64,000 nucleotides of DNA, taken from assembly GCA_019096195.1 (NCBI GenBank), contig JAGTXK010000190.1, positions 496,001-560,000 on the forward strand, in the 5' to 3' direction. How positions within the stretch are numbered: position 1 is the stretch's first letter; every line of letters starts with the position of its first letter. The DNA is from Boletus sp. NGJ (taxonomy: Eukaryota > Basidiomycota > Agaricomycetes > Boletales > Boletaceae). A program made the translations under genes and the position numbers. Below, in pieces: positions 11,383 to 21,921 of the stretch. The notes beneath the pieces were generated by a model. That model was not told the DNA's origin, did no database searches, and saw nothing but the letters and a program-made list of their open reading frames with translations.

Positions 11383-13341
11383 ATGAGCGTTCTTGAGTCG
11401 ATCCCCTTCTCTCTCGTGGGCAACAACCCCAAGTCGTCGACAGCCTTGGCTGTGCTACCCGTGGCTTTCATTCTGGCCCATCTCATTCCCTACCTCATTG
11501 ACCCGTTCAACCAACGTCGCATTCCCGGACCATTCCTTGCCAAGTTCTCCGACCTCTGGCTCGGGTGGACCGCTAGCCAAGGCCACCGCTCAGATGTCGT
11601 CCATGAACTACACGAGAAACATGGTACAGTACCACCAGTTTGAGTGTCCACCACTCGCCATTCAAATTTCTTGTGATCTCGCAGGCACCTTTGTGCGCTT
11701 GGCACCCAACCATGTATCAATCGCAGACCCAGGAGCTCTGCAGATTGTTTACGCCCACGGAAACGGATCTCTCAAATCCAATTTTTATGATGCCTTTGTA
11801 TCCATCCACCGCGGATTGTTCAACACCAGAGAGCGGGCCGACCATGCTCGTAAGAGGAAAATAGTCTCGCATATATTTTCCCAGAAGAGTGTTTTGGAGT
11901 TTGAACCTATCGCCCGACTCTACATTGACCAACTCTTGAAGCAATGGGATCGAATGTATGATATGGCAGTCAAAGGCGGGTCCGGTACAGAAGGAGAACG
12001 GGGCTGGTACGGTCACGACAATCGGCTTTGGCTGGATTGTCTGCCCTGTATGTTTTGATGGTTACATCATGCTCGTTACGCTCACAACTTGTCAGGGTAT
12101 AATTATCTCGCATTTGACATCATTGGTAGTCGAAGTTCCTTTAAGCTCTTCCGAGGCAATCTACTTACGTACTCCCCCAGGTGACCTCGCTTTTGGATCT
12201 CCGTTCGGTATGGTCGTCAACGCGAAGGACTCCGTTCCCGTTGCTGTGTCACAGGAGGATGCAATGAAGTCATATGGAACCGAGGGGAAACCCGAGGTTA
12301 TCGAGATCCCCGCCGTACAGATTCTCAATGACCGTGGCGAGTTTTCTGCGTCTATGGGCGTTCTGCCTCCATCCTGGAGACCCTATGTTCGTCTCCTTCC
12401 TTGGTACCGTAAAGGTGGTAAGGCAGTTCAGAATCTCGCTGGCTTGGCCGTTGCTGCCGTCGCGAAGCGTCTGACGACACCCACGGATCGCGTCGACCTC
12501 CTCAGTAAACTCCAAGAAGGCCGAGATGACGAAGGCAAACCGATGGGTACAGCAGAGCTGACGGCTGAAGCTCTAACCCAACTAATTGCTGGTTCTGACA
12601 CCACGTCAAAGTGAGTGCACTCTGAGCAAAATACGGATTTATCGTTTTGAGTTGGATCGCTTAGCTCGTCTTGTGCGATCACTTATTACCTCGCCCGCTA
12701 TCCGCGCGTGCAGGAGAAGCTCCAAAAGGAACTCGACGAAGCACTTGACGCCGCAGATGATGCTGTCACTACTTTTGAACAGGTGAAACGGCTTCCTTAC
12801 TTGGACGCCGTCATCAACGAAGCTTTGCGGGTACACTCCACCTCTTCGCTGGGCCTTCCCCGTGTCGCCCCTGAGGGTGGCTTGACAATTGACGGTGTAC
12901 ACTTCCCTCAAGGCGCAGTTCTCAGCGTACCGACTTATACGATTCACCGAGACAAGAAGGTTTGGGGGGACGACGTGGACGTGTTCCGTCCCGAGAGGTG
13001 GATCGAGCGTGACCATGCAGCACTGCAAAAGGGGTTCAATCCATTTTCGTTTGGACCCCGGTGAGCACCTTGCGCCTTCACACACGGCAGCGAATTGATG
13101 AGAGTCTTAAAAAGTGCCTGCGTGGGTCGTAACCTTGCGTCGATGGAGTTGCTGATTATCATTTCCTCGATTCTTCGGCGCTATCACTTTGTACTTGCTG
13201 AACCCGACAAACCGGTAAGTGCTCACGTTCCGTAGCGATATTTCTCATGGGGCCCACATCCACTTTTAGCTTGCCACCCGTGAAGGTTTCCTTCGCAAGC
13301 CCGTGGAGTGCCGTGTGGGAATCAAGCGCAGACAAGTCTAG
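11383..13341 (+). CDS. CYP53: Cytochrome P450, CYP53-type (benzoate 4-hydroxylase-like)
   Basis: Microsomal P450 of the CYP53 family, which para-hydroxylates benzoate and related aromatic acids. An N-terminal membrane anchor (LAVLPVAFILAHLIPYLI) is followed by the proline hinge RRIPGPFLAKF. Landmarks are TFVRLAPNHVSIADP, the I-helix region LIAGSDTTSN, the ExxR motif in EALR, PERWIERDH and the heme loop FNPFSFGPRACVGRN, whose cysteine codon follows a spliced junction at about 13062-13111. The protein ends GIKRRQV with TAG at 13339-13341. Introns near 11621, 12049, 12152, 12611, 13062 and 13214 are GT-AG and restore frame. No key residue is missing. The CYP53 assignment rests on recognised sequence resemblance; the substrate is inferred from the family. 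Confidence 0.9.
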
Positions 13342-13713
13342 TCGGGTCAATGGTATCCGTTCATTTCGTTTTTATGTCCATTTCGCGTACTTTTCCGAGT
13401 GTAAACAAGCCATGTTTGTGTTTCTCAAGTGGAAACTTTTATCCGCGGCCCGCCTCAACGCCTCAACTTACCCACAACGTGAGTCTATTTTCGCATGTGA
13501 CGTGGTGAGGGTCTCGGCGCGTGAATGATCTCCTTTTGCGCCGTATGTCCCCCGCAGTCCCACTACACGCTATTCTGGGGCCGATCGCCGCGCACAAGTA
13601 CTTATACCCGACAGCCGCATGATCTTATTCCTTCAACCCCCTCGAGGCTTCTTACTCGTGCGGCTAGCCCGACCATATAACGGTCCTGGTTGAGCCATGC
13701 AAAGGCGTGCATC
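13342..13713. other. intergenic, no gene seen
   Basis: About 370 bases after the P450 stop. It includes a probable core promoter for the next gene (ACCATATAACGG near 13671). No coding signal. Confidence 0.4.
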
Positions 13714-14518
13714 ATGGCTACGACCAGTCAAACGTATCTCTCGCCGATCCCGACAAGCACTATTGTCTCTAGCTCCTCGACTCCCACTAGTAATTCCAGC
13801 GAGCCTACGGACGACATCTCTGATCTCTTTTCCTCAGCCGGCTCTCCGCCCCTCATAGTAGCGTTCCTTTCGATCGGCTTGTTCGTCGTCGCAATGGTTG
13901 GTGTATTTGGATGGAAACGCGTGTTGCGGTCACGGGATGACCAGGTCATCCTACCGCACCGCACGCACAAGTCCATCTCGTTGGGGGAAAGGCCAATGCT
14001 TTGGGACGTATGGGCAGATCCAAAGGTCCCTGAAAAGTCACGTATCGAAGCGAGGAGATGGGAGAACATGATGGTAAGACCCTTCGTTCGTTCTCGACAG
14101 AGCTGATCGGGGGGGTCCCTACTAGCCCATGTCGGCAATCTTGGCCTTTCCGAACTCGCCCGTACGACCGCCCGTTGACCCGTTGCCAATCGGATCCACG
14201 GATCCGAACGGTCATGTTCTTTTTCGGATGCTGAGGTCCTTGGTATGCGCTGTCAAACGACTTTATCTGCCTGATCCTCGTCTGCTACCACCACCTCAGC
14301 CAGACGAGAAGGAGGCTGTAGTATCGCCAGCATCACATACATCAAGCGATATAGGATGGGGAGACGCTTCGTCGCTGCAAGTCTCTGTCATCATTACCAT
14401 GCCTACACAACGGCAGTGTTGCGGCGAGACATCGAGGGAGGACACGTATTCAGAACGAATGGAATTGGGAGAGTTTTGTATCGGGACGATGGACGTGCCT
14501 TGGAGCGAAGGTGGATGA
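13714..14518 (+). CDS. Single-span membrane protein, Ser/Thr-rich N-terminus (copy A)
   Basis: Basidiomycete protein of unknown function with one membrane helix. The first ATG is at 13714. A Ser/Thr/Pro-rich N-terminal segment precedes the helix (LIVAFLSIGLFVVAMVGVFGW), then a basic stop-transfer (KRVLRSR). The cytoplasmic side carries a conserved RPMLWDVWADP box and, near the end, LQVSVIITMPTQ and ELGEFCIGTMDVPW. One 52-base GT-AG intron at 14074-14125 joins ENMM to PMSAILAFPN. The same order of elements (PTMWEVWAMP, LQISLLISMP) occurs in the minus-strand gene at 16981-17684, so the two are paralogues in opposite orientation. The topology, with the Ser/Thr part outside, is inferred from the positive-inside rule. 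Confidence 0.72.
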
Positions 14519-15511
14519 CCGGAGTGGAGCATAGATTTGTTACCCTGTAGTGCTGCGGCACTATATGCATAGCTATGATTTTTTTGTATGGACAACTAGA
14601 ACGCTGTGATGTCTCAAGTCTGAGGGATCTTGGTATGGTAGACCTTGTAGGTATCAGGAACCACTCACACTGCCACCTAGGCATGGCTATCCACTCGTCA
14701 CTTGTGGAGTTTTTATGCCATGCATTGCTTTCGCGGCGAGAGAATCACTGAAATACGCACGCGATGGCAGTGACATTCATACATCATGAGAATCATTTGC
14801 AGGGTCAGGCCGGTCAGGTCCCACAGGCCCAGCACGTACCAAACCTGCCTTATTTCCGTCCCCCACTTGCGCAGACCGCGTCAGATTGGGTTGGCCGTCG
14901 TAAAATACTTGCAAGGCAAGAGAGCTCAATCGACCGATGCCATGTCGGAAGAACCTGACCCCAAGCAGAGTCGACATTTGCAGGACTGGACCGACCAGTC
15001 TCTTGGGTTTTTCTAATTGGAATTCCTTTGGAATGTTGACTTGTCGTTCAATCACATGTCATGCCGCGAAAAACGTCTAACAAAGCGCCTATCTGGAGAT
15101 ATCGGAGATGTTCGGACATTGAATCGGAAGGCACTGAGCAAACCATCGGCTCGACTTGCCGGTCCCGCCGCACTGCCGTACTCGCCAAGTTTTGCGTCGG
15201 AGATCCATGCGTCGGACAATGATACGATGTTGCACAGCAAACTGGATACTCTACTACGATGGCACGATTACACAACAAAAGGTAGGCTGTGGCTAGCTGT
15301 TCTGTGGAATTTCTGATCTACTAATACTAGGACGGGAGGATAGCTACGTGATATGATCCTGGGTAACATAATCATAAGTAAAAAAATATCATATACGGCG
15401 CATAACAAGAGGCAGTACCAGTCTGCCGTGTTCGCGTCTAAAGAGTTTCGGACTCTATGATATATATAGTGGCAGCCATCCTGTAGCGATTTGCAAATCG
15501 GAGGCCAGCGA
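14519..15511. other. intergenic, no gene seen
   Basis: About 1 kb between copy A of the membrane protein and the 3' end of the DUF6699 gene. Open frames on either strand are short and show no family features. Nothing repetitive was obvious. Confidence 0.45.
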
Positions 15512-16075
15512 TTATACCTCAGCATGACTCCGAGCGCGGCCATGGGCGGCAAAGTCTCTGGAGAGCGTCAAGACGACTTCCAATCTGTTATTCTTCATCA
15601 CCAGCGAGGACAGGCCCGCAAACATGGTGGTGTGGAGTAGGCAATCCATGCGACGTACACCACCATAGCGAGTGCGCTCAAAGTCGCGGGACGCTTCGCA
15701 CCGTGCATAGAACATGGCTTCGGTGCGAGCACGCTCCATCGGCGACATGCATTCCCACTCGACCCGCGTGAGTGGTACGTGGAGTCCTCTGTGTATCGCT
15801 GCAAGGACATCCTCGATAGTCACTCCAGTATGGTTGTAGGCTGTGATAACCCAATTCTCCGAGAGGAGGTCGGAGACGACGCGGAGAGACATGACGCTAG
15901 GGAACGTAGCTGGCTGAGTCAGATGGTAGGCTGAAATGACTTGACCACCCACGCGAGCGGCATGGCATGGTGTGTGACGGATGTCCCAGTCGACAAGAAC
16001 TGGGCGGAAGTATGCAGTCCCAGTGGGGGATGACGTGACAAGAGGGTTAAGCTCCACTTGCTGGTACTGCATCAT
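15512..16075 (-). CDS. DUF6699 domain protein
   Basis: Basidiomycete protein with the DUF6699 domain, function unknown. The open part begins MMQYQQVELNPLV and reads through the core signatures: VDWDIRHTPCHA, QPATFPSVMSLRVVSDLL, HTGVTIEDVLAAIHRGLHVPLTRVEWE and GGVRRMDCLLHTTMFAGLS. The stop is at 15512. No intron is needed in this part. In-frame sequence upstream of the ATG encodes a His/Pro-rich stretch, so the true start may be further upstream or in another exon. The gene lies between two related single-span membrane protein genes. Nothing in the sequence shows a functional link. Confidence 0.75.
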   Translation of the reverse strand: MMQYQQVELNPLVTSSPTGTAYFRPVLVDWDIRHTPCHAARVGGQVISAYHLTQPATFPSVMSLRVVSDLLSENWVITAYNHTGVTIEDVLAAIHRGLHVPLTRVEWECMSPMERARTEAMFYARCEASRDFERTRYGGVRRMDCLLHTTMFAGLSSLVMKNNRLEVVLTLSRDFAAHGRARSHAEV

Positions 16076-16980
16076 GTGCGGGGGGTGCAGCGTAGGGTGG
16101 TGGTGGTGGACTGATGGTGAGAGGAGAGGTCAGATGCGAACTCAGTCTTTATGCAACAGGAACACCAGTGACGAATGCGCCGCCCTTTGGCCGAGTTTGG
16201 GACACAAATACCCCTCAGAACGGCGCATGTCATGAGAGCCGTTCGCTCGAGTGACTCTTTCCTTGAGTGGAAACCCATGCGTGATGACATATCCCGACCC
16301 GTTCAAGTATCAGTCCTAAAACGCACGAGCGCCCGCCACCGAACAGTGGAATTTTCCATGGACCATTGCTTATTGTAGGCGCACACGAGGCGATCGCAAG
16401 AAACCCGTCGCGTAAACAGGCCAACTTGCTGTATATCGGAGGCGGGCGTGTGAGCTGAGCCAAAGCCGACCGCCGAAAGCAGAAATGAGAGGCGGAGGGA
16501 ATCACCAGTCAACAATGCCACCATCGAGGTTTGTACAATGGAGGCAGCAGCGAGGAAGGCGGTACTGAAACCGTTTGATCAGATTTCATATGGGCAGGAG
16601 CAAGAACTGAACATCCGTGTGTCGCCTCGAGTGGACAGGTTACAGCCCCGATGGCCATCTTAACAGTGTACGGATCAGAAAGATCCTTTGGAGTGGCTGA
16701 CATGCATGCGGGGTGGCTGCGGCGTCTCGTGGCTTTGTTGGGTGGAGTGTCAAGGAATGGTAAATTTTTCGTTGTACTGCATTCGTGCGTGAGAAGCTAC
16801 TATAGCAGTCTGTCAGTGTCGAATGTGAGGGCACACAACTTCAACGAACTAGTAATGTCCTTGACTCAATCCAAGTCAAGCGCCGAATCAAAGGGAAGAA
16901 TGAAGATTAACATGGTCAGTAAGCTGAAGTATCACAGGGGTAACGAAACATGAAATACATGTTGGCACAAGCTATTGATC
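16076..16980. other. intergenic or unrecognised 5' exon region
   Basis: About 900 bases upstream of the DUF6699 open part and downstream of membrane protein copy B. A 5' exon of the DUF6699 gene could lie here. Short frames were inspected on both strands and none was recognisable. Confidence 0.35.
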
Positions 16981-17684
16981 CTACGACGGAGCGGGGTCAT
17001 GGTAAAGAATGTTTGTCGTCGCAAAAACCATTTCGTGCAACGTATGGCGATGCTCGTAATTGCCTTGTTGCGTTGGCTGAGCGCGAGGCATGGAGATCAG
17101 TAGTGAAATCTGGAGATCCGATCCATCCGAGAGTTCAGCTTGTGCCATGTCGGTATCTCGCGATGCAGAGGATGCGTGGGGTATAGGTTGCTGGAACAGA
17201 TAGGTGATTTCAGGTGGCACTCGGCTCAATATATGATGTCTCCAGAACGATACGGCCTGCTCTGTCTGCGTACTCTGAAGTGAGCTTGCAGGACAAACAC
17301 AGTTTTGAGCTGCCACTGGCTAGCAACAGAAAGATTCATTGCAAGGTCAGGGTCGCACCCGAGAGGTTTGCTTACTTTGACATCCAACCATGGAGGCGGC
17401 CGCTCGCAAGGCATAGCCCAAACTTCCCACATCGTGGGTTGATATAGCCGCTGTGATTCTCGAGGAGCATTCACTGCCAACATGGCATCTATGGCACGGC
17501 GTCGGGCGACAAGACGATTCCAGATAACAGCAGACGTCATGAAGATAGCAAATATCGACAGGGCACTGATGAGGAACCCGAAGAGCAGGGTCGACGTATC
17601 GCTGACAGTTTCGCTCATCGATGACGGCGAGGGCGCAGTCGACGATGGAGCCACTGAGGGCTGCGTGGTGGACATGGTCGTCAT
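16981..17684 (-). CDS. Single-span membrane protein, Ser/Thr-rich N-terminus (copy B)
   Basis: Paralogue of the plus-strand gene at 13714-14518. Exon 1 (17376-17684) gives a Ser/Thr/Pro-rich N-terminus, a membrane helix (LLFGFLISALSIFAIFMTSAVIW), a basic patch (RLVARRR) and the conserved PTMWEVWAMP box. A 56-base GT-AG intron follows, and exon 2 (16981-17319) continues with PVAAQNCVCP. It contains LQISLLISMPRAQ and the family end LHEMVFATTNILYHD before TAG. The shared order of helix, WDVWA/WEVWA box, LQ-hydrophobic-MP motif and acidic end defines the family. Overall identity to copy A is low outside these boxes, so the duplication is old or the copies diverge fast. Function unknown. Confidence 0.7.
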
Positions 17685-17879
17685 GTTCTCAAGCAGAATT
17701 ACATCAAGATGCCATGGGTCGGGATAACCATAAAACGCTGAGCCGTTTTACACCTGTTCCGATTGGTCAGTCATCGTAGGGGGTGTCATTTCCATATCAG
17801 GTAATTAACCCTTCAATATACAATCGATTCACGGCACCAGCTGACAGAGACGGGCGCAAACTGTATCACCATCCACCAT

Positions 17880-19261
17880 CTACCCAACACCAGTTAGGCC
17901 ACACAACCCCCAAATAATGTCATCTGACTCACCGTTGTAGTTTGCTCGTCTCGTCTTCCTTACGTCCTCCATGAGACCCATTGTGTGTCTATCCAGCATC
18001 TCAACATACGGTTTTAAGCTTGTTTTCTCCCAGTCGGCACCCTCCCCTGCGGCGTCCAGTTCCCGTAGTAACTGAGTAACCGTTGGAACGCCACGTGGAT
18101 CGAATCGGTCGACATTCGTTGGGTCCACGGGTACGCAGACACGCCCTGTTTTGGGGTGGACGCAAAATGGTGCCTTGAGCAAGTGATTCCGGTGCTTGGA
18201 GACTTCGGCATCTAAACGGGGATAGGTGTACTGCAGGATAATGTCTTCTAATGCAAAGAAGAGACGTTGCTAAGCAGCAAGCATTTCGTGAGATTGAGGA
18301 AAGGAAAAAGAACTTGACTTGACTCACATGCTCGATGCCTTGGGTCTTGTTGAGAAATGTGCCAAGGTCATCCCACTTCTGCGCAGAAGGCCTGGCAGGG
18401 TGTTTCGACCATTCCGTACGAAGCGTTTCGACAATTGCTTGATCTGGGATTAGCTGGAGAAGCGTCTCCCAACCGTCTTCCGAGCCGAAACAATCTTGAT
18501 CATCCAAGACGAGCGGATTGAACAATTTACGGAGGATGGACAGAGCCCCCCACAGTGATGGAGGGAGTGATTTGTTGCTCATCCGGACGTTCACCTTCTT
18601 CACCATCTCTTTCCCACCCTCAACCACTGTCAAAGCGCTGACGAGAGCTCTCCGTTGATCATCTGTGAGATCCATGGCCTGTGGATCACTTATCCACAAG
18701 TGTATTCCTCTCCGACCAGAATAGACCCACAGAAGATGACGGAAGCCAAATTGGTCGACAAGGGAGGAATGTAGGACTTTGACCGCGGCTGCGATAAAGC
18801 CCCAACAACGAGAACATATGTCTGCGGCGGAGCAACACGTGCGAACGCCGTCGTAATCGGTCATATCAATATCGAACACAAGCTCGCGTTTCTGGGGAGT
18901 GAATGCAGAGGAACGAACTGTTTTTTTGTCGCGGGGCTGAGACACGATCATCAGTACTGTAGCGAGTTTCTGTGCTACCAAGAAGAACGCGCACTTTGGC
19001 GGAGTACATTGGACCGATCTCAAAACGAGTCGGGTTCAGGGATAGAACCTGCTTTTTGAGATCTTCCGCGGTATTGAAGGAGTGATATCGCAGATAGACG
19101 TCTCCCTGGAGGGTGAATGCGAACTCGCGATGAGTGAAGAGCTTGGTTGGGATGTGCTCGTGGTTTAACCAGGTGAACAATGACTTGAATGGATAGAGCA
19201 TCCTGTAAAACTGTAGCATGACCTCTGGTGAGGTGTCGGCATCATCTGTGGTGGACGACAT
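17880..19261 (-). CDS. PRI1: DNA primase small (catalytic) subunit
   Basis: Catalytic subunit of the primase in DNA polymerase alpha-primase, which makes the RNA primers for replication. The chosen start, MSSTTDDADTSPEVMLQFY, is at 19261; another Met lies in frame at 19324. Landmarks: YRMLYPFKSLFTWLNH, HREFAFTLQGDVYLRYHSF, the catalytic aspartates in ELVFDIDMTDYD, a zinc-binding cysteine cluster VRTCCSAADICSRCW, and WVYSGRRGIHLWISD. An intron starting GTGCGC joins MYSAK to PRDKKTVRSS. A second starting GTGAGT joins QGIEH to QRLFFALEDIILQYTYP. The C-terminus is ambiguous: the open frame ends at 17880, but a GTGAGT donor just after ANYN could splice to a further small exon near 17840. No catalytic residue is missing. 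Confidence 0.9.
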
Positions 19262-19670
19262 GATCGACGGGATACAAGGTGGACGCGTACGTGACAATAT
19301 ACGCGTGACGATAGTCACGTGCATGGTGTCTACCCCAGCTGTGATCCTGCCAGTGTGTCCAGCGGTCCCGCAAGTAACTTGAGTATGGCCAACGTTATTA
19401 CAAGGGAGGACGGTAAACAGGTTTGTACGATTCTGTCGTCACGACTTTCCGCTGTGTCTTATTGAAAATATCCAACTGGACAGCTTCCCACGTCGTCATG
19501 ACTTTGCGTTGCGTCTTACTACGCATCCGGTGCCCTACCAGTTTGGTATGCAGGTATATATTCAACCTTTCTCGATAAAAAGGTTCATCCGCCGCCCTAT
19601 TTCCCGACTTTCTCCGTCGTTTATAAGTTTTCTATCTTTCGTCCGTTCCGGTTCTTCTCCACCACTACCT
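19262..19670. other. intergenic, divergent promoter region
   Basis: About 400 bases between the starts of the primase gene (minus) and the malic enzyme gene (plus). It is expected to hold both promoters. A pyrimidine-rich stretch precedes the malic enzyme ATG at 19671. Confidence 0.45.
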
Positions 19671-21804
19671 ATGACCGTCGTGCTCACCCCATACTGGTCT
19701 GCCGCAGATGGCGCTCAAAAGCTCAAACTAGAAGCACAGCGTAAGTCTTCTTGTCTGAAGAATCTGCACATAGCCTCCTTATCAACGTGACACGGTAGCA
19801 ACGCCGTCGCCCGCCGAGGGTCTGCTTCCCCCTGCGTTCTCTCGGGATGTCCACCACCAACGTGTTTTGTTGCAACTGCGCTCCAAGACGAGCAACATTG
19901 AAAAATACATCTTCCTCTCTCAATTGAAAGATGTGGATGTGGATGCTTTTTACCACCTCTGTCTAGCCAACATAAGTGTACGTAGTCGAGTGAACGACAT
20001 TCCCTTGTGTTAATAATCCTCACAGGAAATCACACCCCTCATCTACACCCCGACCGTCGGAGATGCTTGCTTGCAATATTCACAGAATTTCAGGAGGCCC
20101 GAAGGCCTTGTACGTAGCAGTCCATGGGAACTGGTATTTTTACTGAGCATGCGACAGTTTATTTCCATCAAAGACAAGGGCAAGATTGGATCTATCCTCC
20201 GCAATTGGCCAGCTATAAACGAGGCACGCATCAGCGTCGTGACGGATGGAAAGTCCGTCCCAGTACGTTCAAATCCGGTAGAGCTGAATGATTCCTATAG
20301 GGTCCCGCATCCTTGGTCTGGGTGACCTTGGATTGAATGGAATGCCCATCGCGATCGGCAAACTGTCACTATATGTGACCGGTGCTGGGTAACTATTTCC
20401 TCGAATTATCCACCGCATTTCGTACACTAATGATATTCCAGCATCCGTCCTTCCTCTACGCTCCCAATCACTCTCGATCTAGGGACCAACAACCAAACCT
20501 TCCTAGACGATCCACTATACTTGGGTCTTCGCCAAAGGCGTGCTTCGGAAGCCGACTATAACGAGTTTATGGAAGAATTCATGACCGAAATATCTCGTGT
20601 GTATCCTAAACTTTTGGTCCAATTTGAGGTGGGTACCATATGTACGTCCCAACGGACTATCCTTGGACGGATAGCACTGATGCCGAACATGGCAGGATTT
20701 CTCCACAGATCATGCCTTCTCTTTCCTCTCCCGCTTCAGGCACCGTTTCCCGCTATTCAACGACGACATTCAAGGCACAGGGGCAGTTGTGTTGGCGGGG
20801 TTCCTCTCAGCCGCACGCCTTTCCCCTCTTCAGCCTCGTGAACACCGTATTCTCTTCTTTGGGGCTGGTTCCGCTGGTGTAGGAGTTGCTGCTCAGTTGC
20901 TTAGCTTCTTTACCCTCAATGGCATGAGCGAGGAAGAAGCTCGTAGCCACATCTGGCTCGTCGACTCCAAGGGCCTCATCTACGACGGTCGCGACAATGT
21001 CACAGAATATAAGAAAGGCAGGTCATTAAGCTAGCTTGGGACAACATATCAAACTTACAGTCATGTTTCTCGTAATTGTCAGTCTTTTCCAGAAAAGACT
21101 ACTCAGGTCCGCCTATGACAGACCTGCTCGAAATAGTCCGCCATGTGAAGCCCACGGCGCTCATGGGTCTCTCGACCATCAAGGGCGCTTTCTCCGAGGC
21201 CGTCATTCGCCGTATGGCCTCACAGACCCCTCGCCCAATCATCTTCCCTCTTTCGAACCCCGTACAGCTTTCGGAATGCACTTTCTCCGAGGCCCTCCGG
21301 GCTAGCGGCGGCAGTGTGCTATTCGCTTCCGGCTCACCTTTCCCCACGGAGAACTTTGGTGGGAGGAGGTGGGAGCCCGGTCAGGGAAACAACATGTACA
21401 TTTTCCCGGGTATGTCATTTTCAGCGTTACGTGTATTCGAGTGATGCATAATAGTTACATGGACTAGGTCTTGGACTGGGCTCGATCCTTTGTCGCGCGT
21501 CATCCGTGACGAACAGCATGGTGGAAGCATCGGCGATCGGGCTTGCGAACTCGCTCTCCTGGGACGAGCGTGCGTTGGAGCTCATCTACCCTCGCATCGA
21601 GCGTATCCGCGAGGTCAGCGCACACATTGCAGTGCGCGTCATTCGCACTGCACAAGCAGCGGTCAGTCGCCAGTCCAGTGCAGGATCTAACACCCACAAA
21701 CTAATCATCATGATCAGGATGTCGACCATTCGTCAGACCTCAGGAAACTGACAGACGAAGAACTGCTTGACTTTGTTCAAAAGAAGATGTGGAGTCCTCA
21801 GTGA
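19671..21804 (+). CDS. MAE1: Malic enzyme (NAD(P)-dependent malate dehydrogenase, decarboxylating)
   Basis: Converts malate to pyruvate and CO2 with reduction of NAD(P). Landmarks in order: [17 protein letters not shown], the catalytic tyrosine region [34 protein letters not shown] then [16 protein letters not shown], metal-binding [16 protein letters not shown], the dinucleotide fold [31 protein letters not shown] and [15 protein letters not shown]. The stop is TGA at 21802-21804. About nine introns are needed and nearly all are plain GT-AG. The exception joins TDG to SRILG: the only frame-preserving intron of normal size, 20249-20300 (52 bases), starts GAAAGT where GTAAGT would be expected. 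The N-terminus shows no clear mitochondrial presequence. The cofactor (NAD or NADP) cannot be read with confidence. Confidence 0.9.
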
Positions 21805-21921
21805 AGGAGAAACGCTAATTTGAATGAATTCCCCCATGCGCGTTTTTTCAGTTCATAAATTGTTAGTTTCTGTGAAGTATGTACAACGGGGTATGTGGTG
21901 ACATTTAATACACTTGGCTTT

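Noticed and set aside
20265-20275. GTTCAAATCC resembling a tRNA B box
   Set aside because: It lies inside a malic enzyme intron, with no A box or acceptor-stem pairing at the proper distance.
21070-21110. Possible second unusual donor (GC) in the malic enzyme gene near AAAGGCAGGTCATT
   Set aside because: A standard GT donor after GGCAG combined with the acceptor TTTTCCAG gives EYKKGRKDYSGP in perfect frame, so no unusual site is required.
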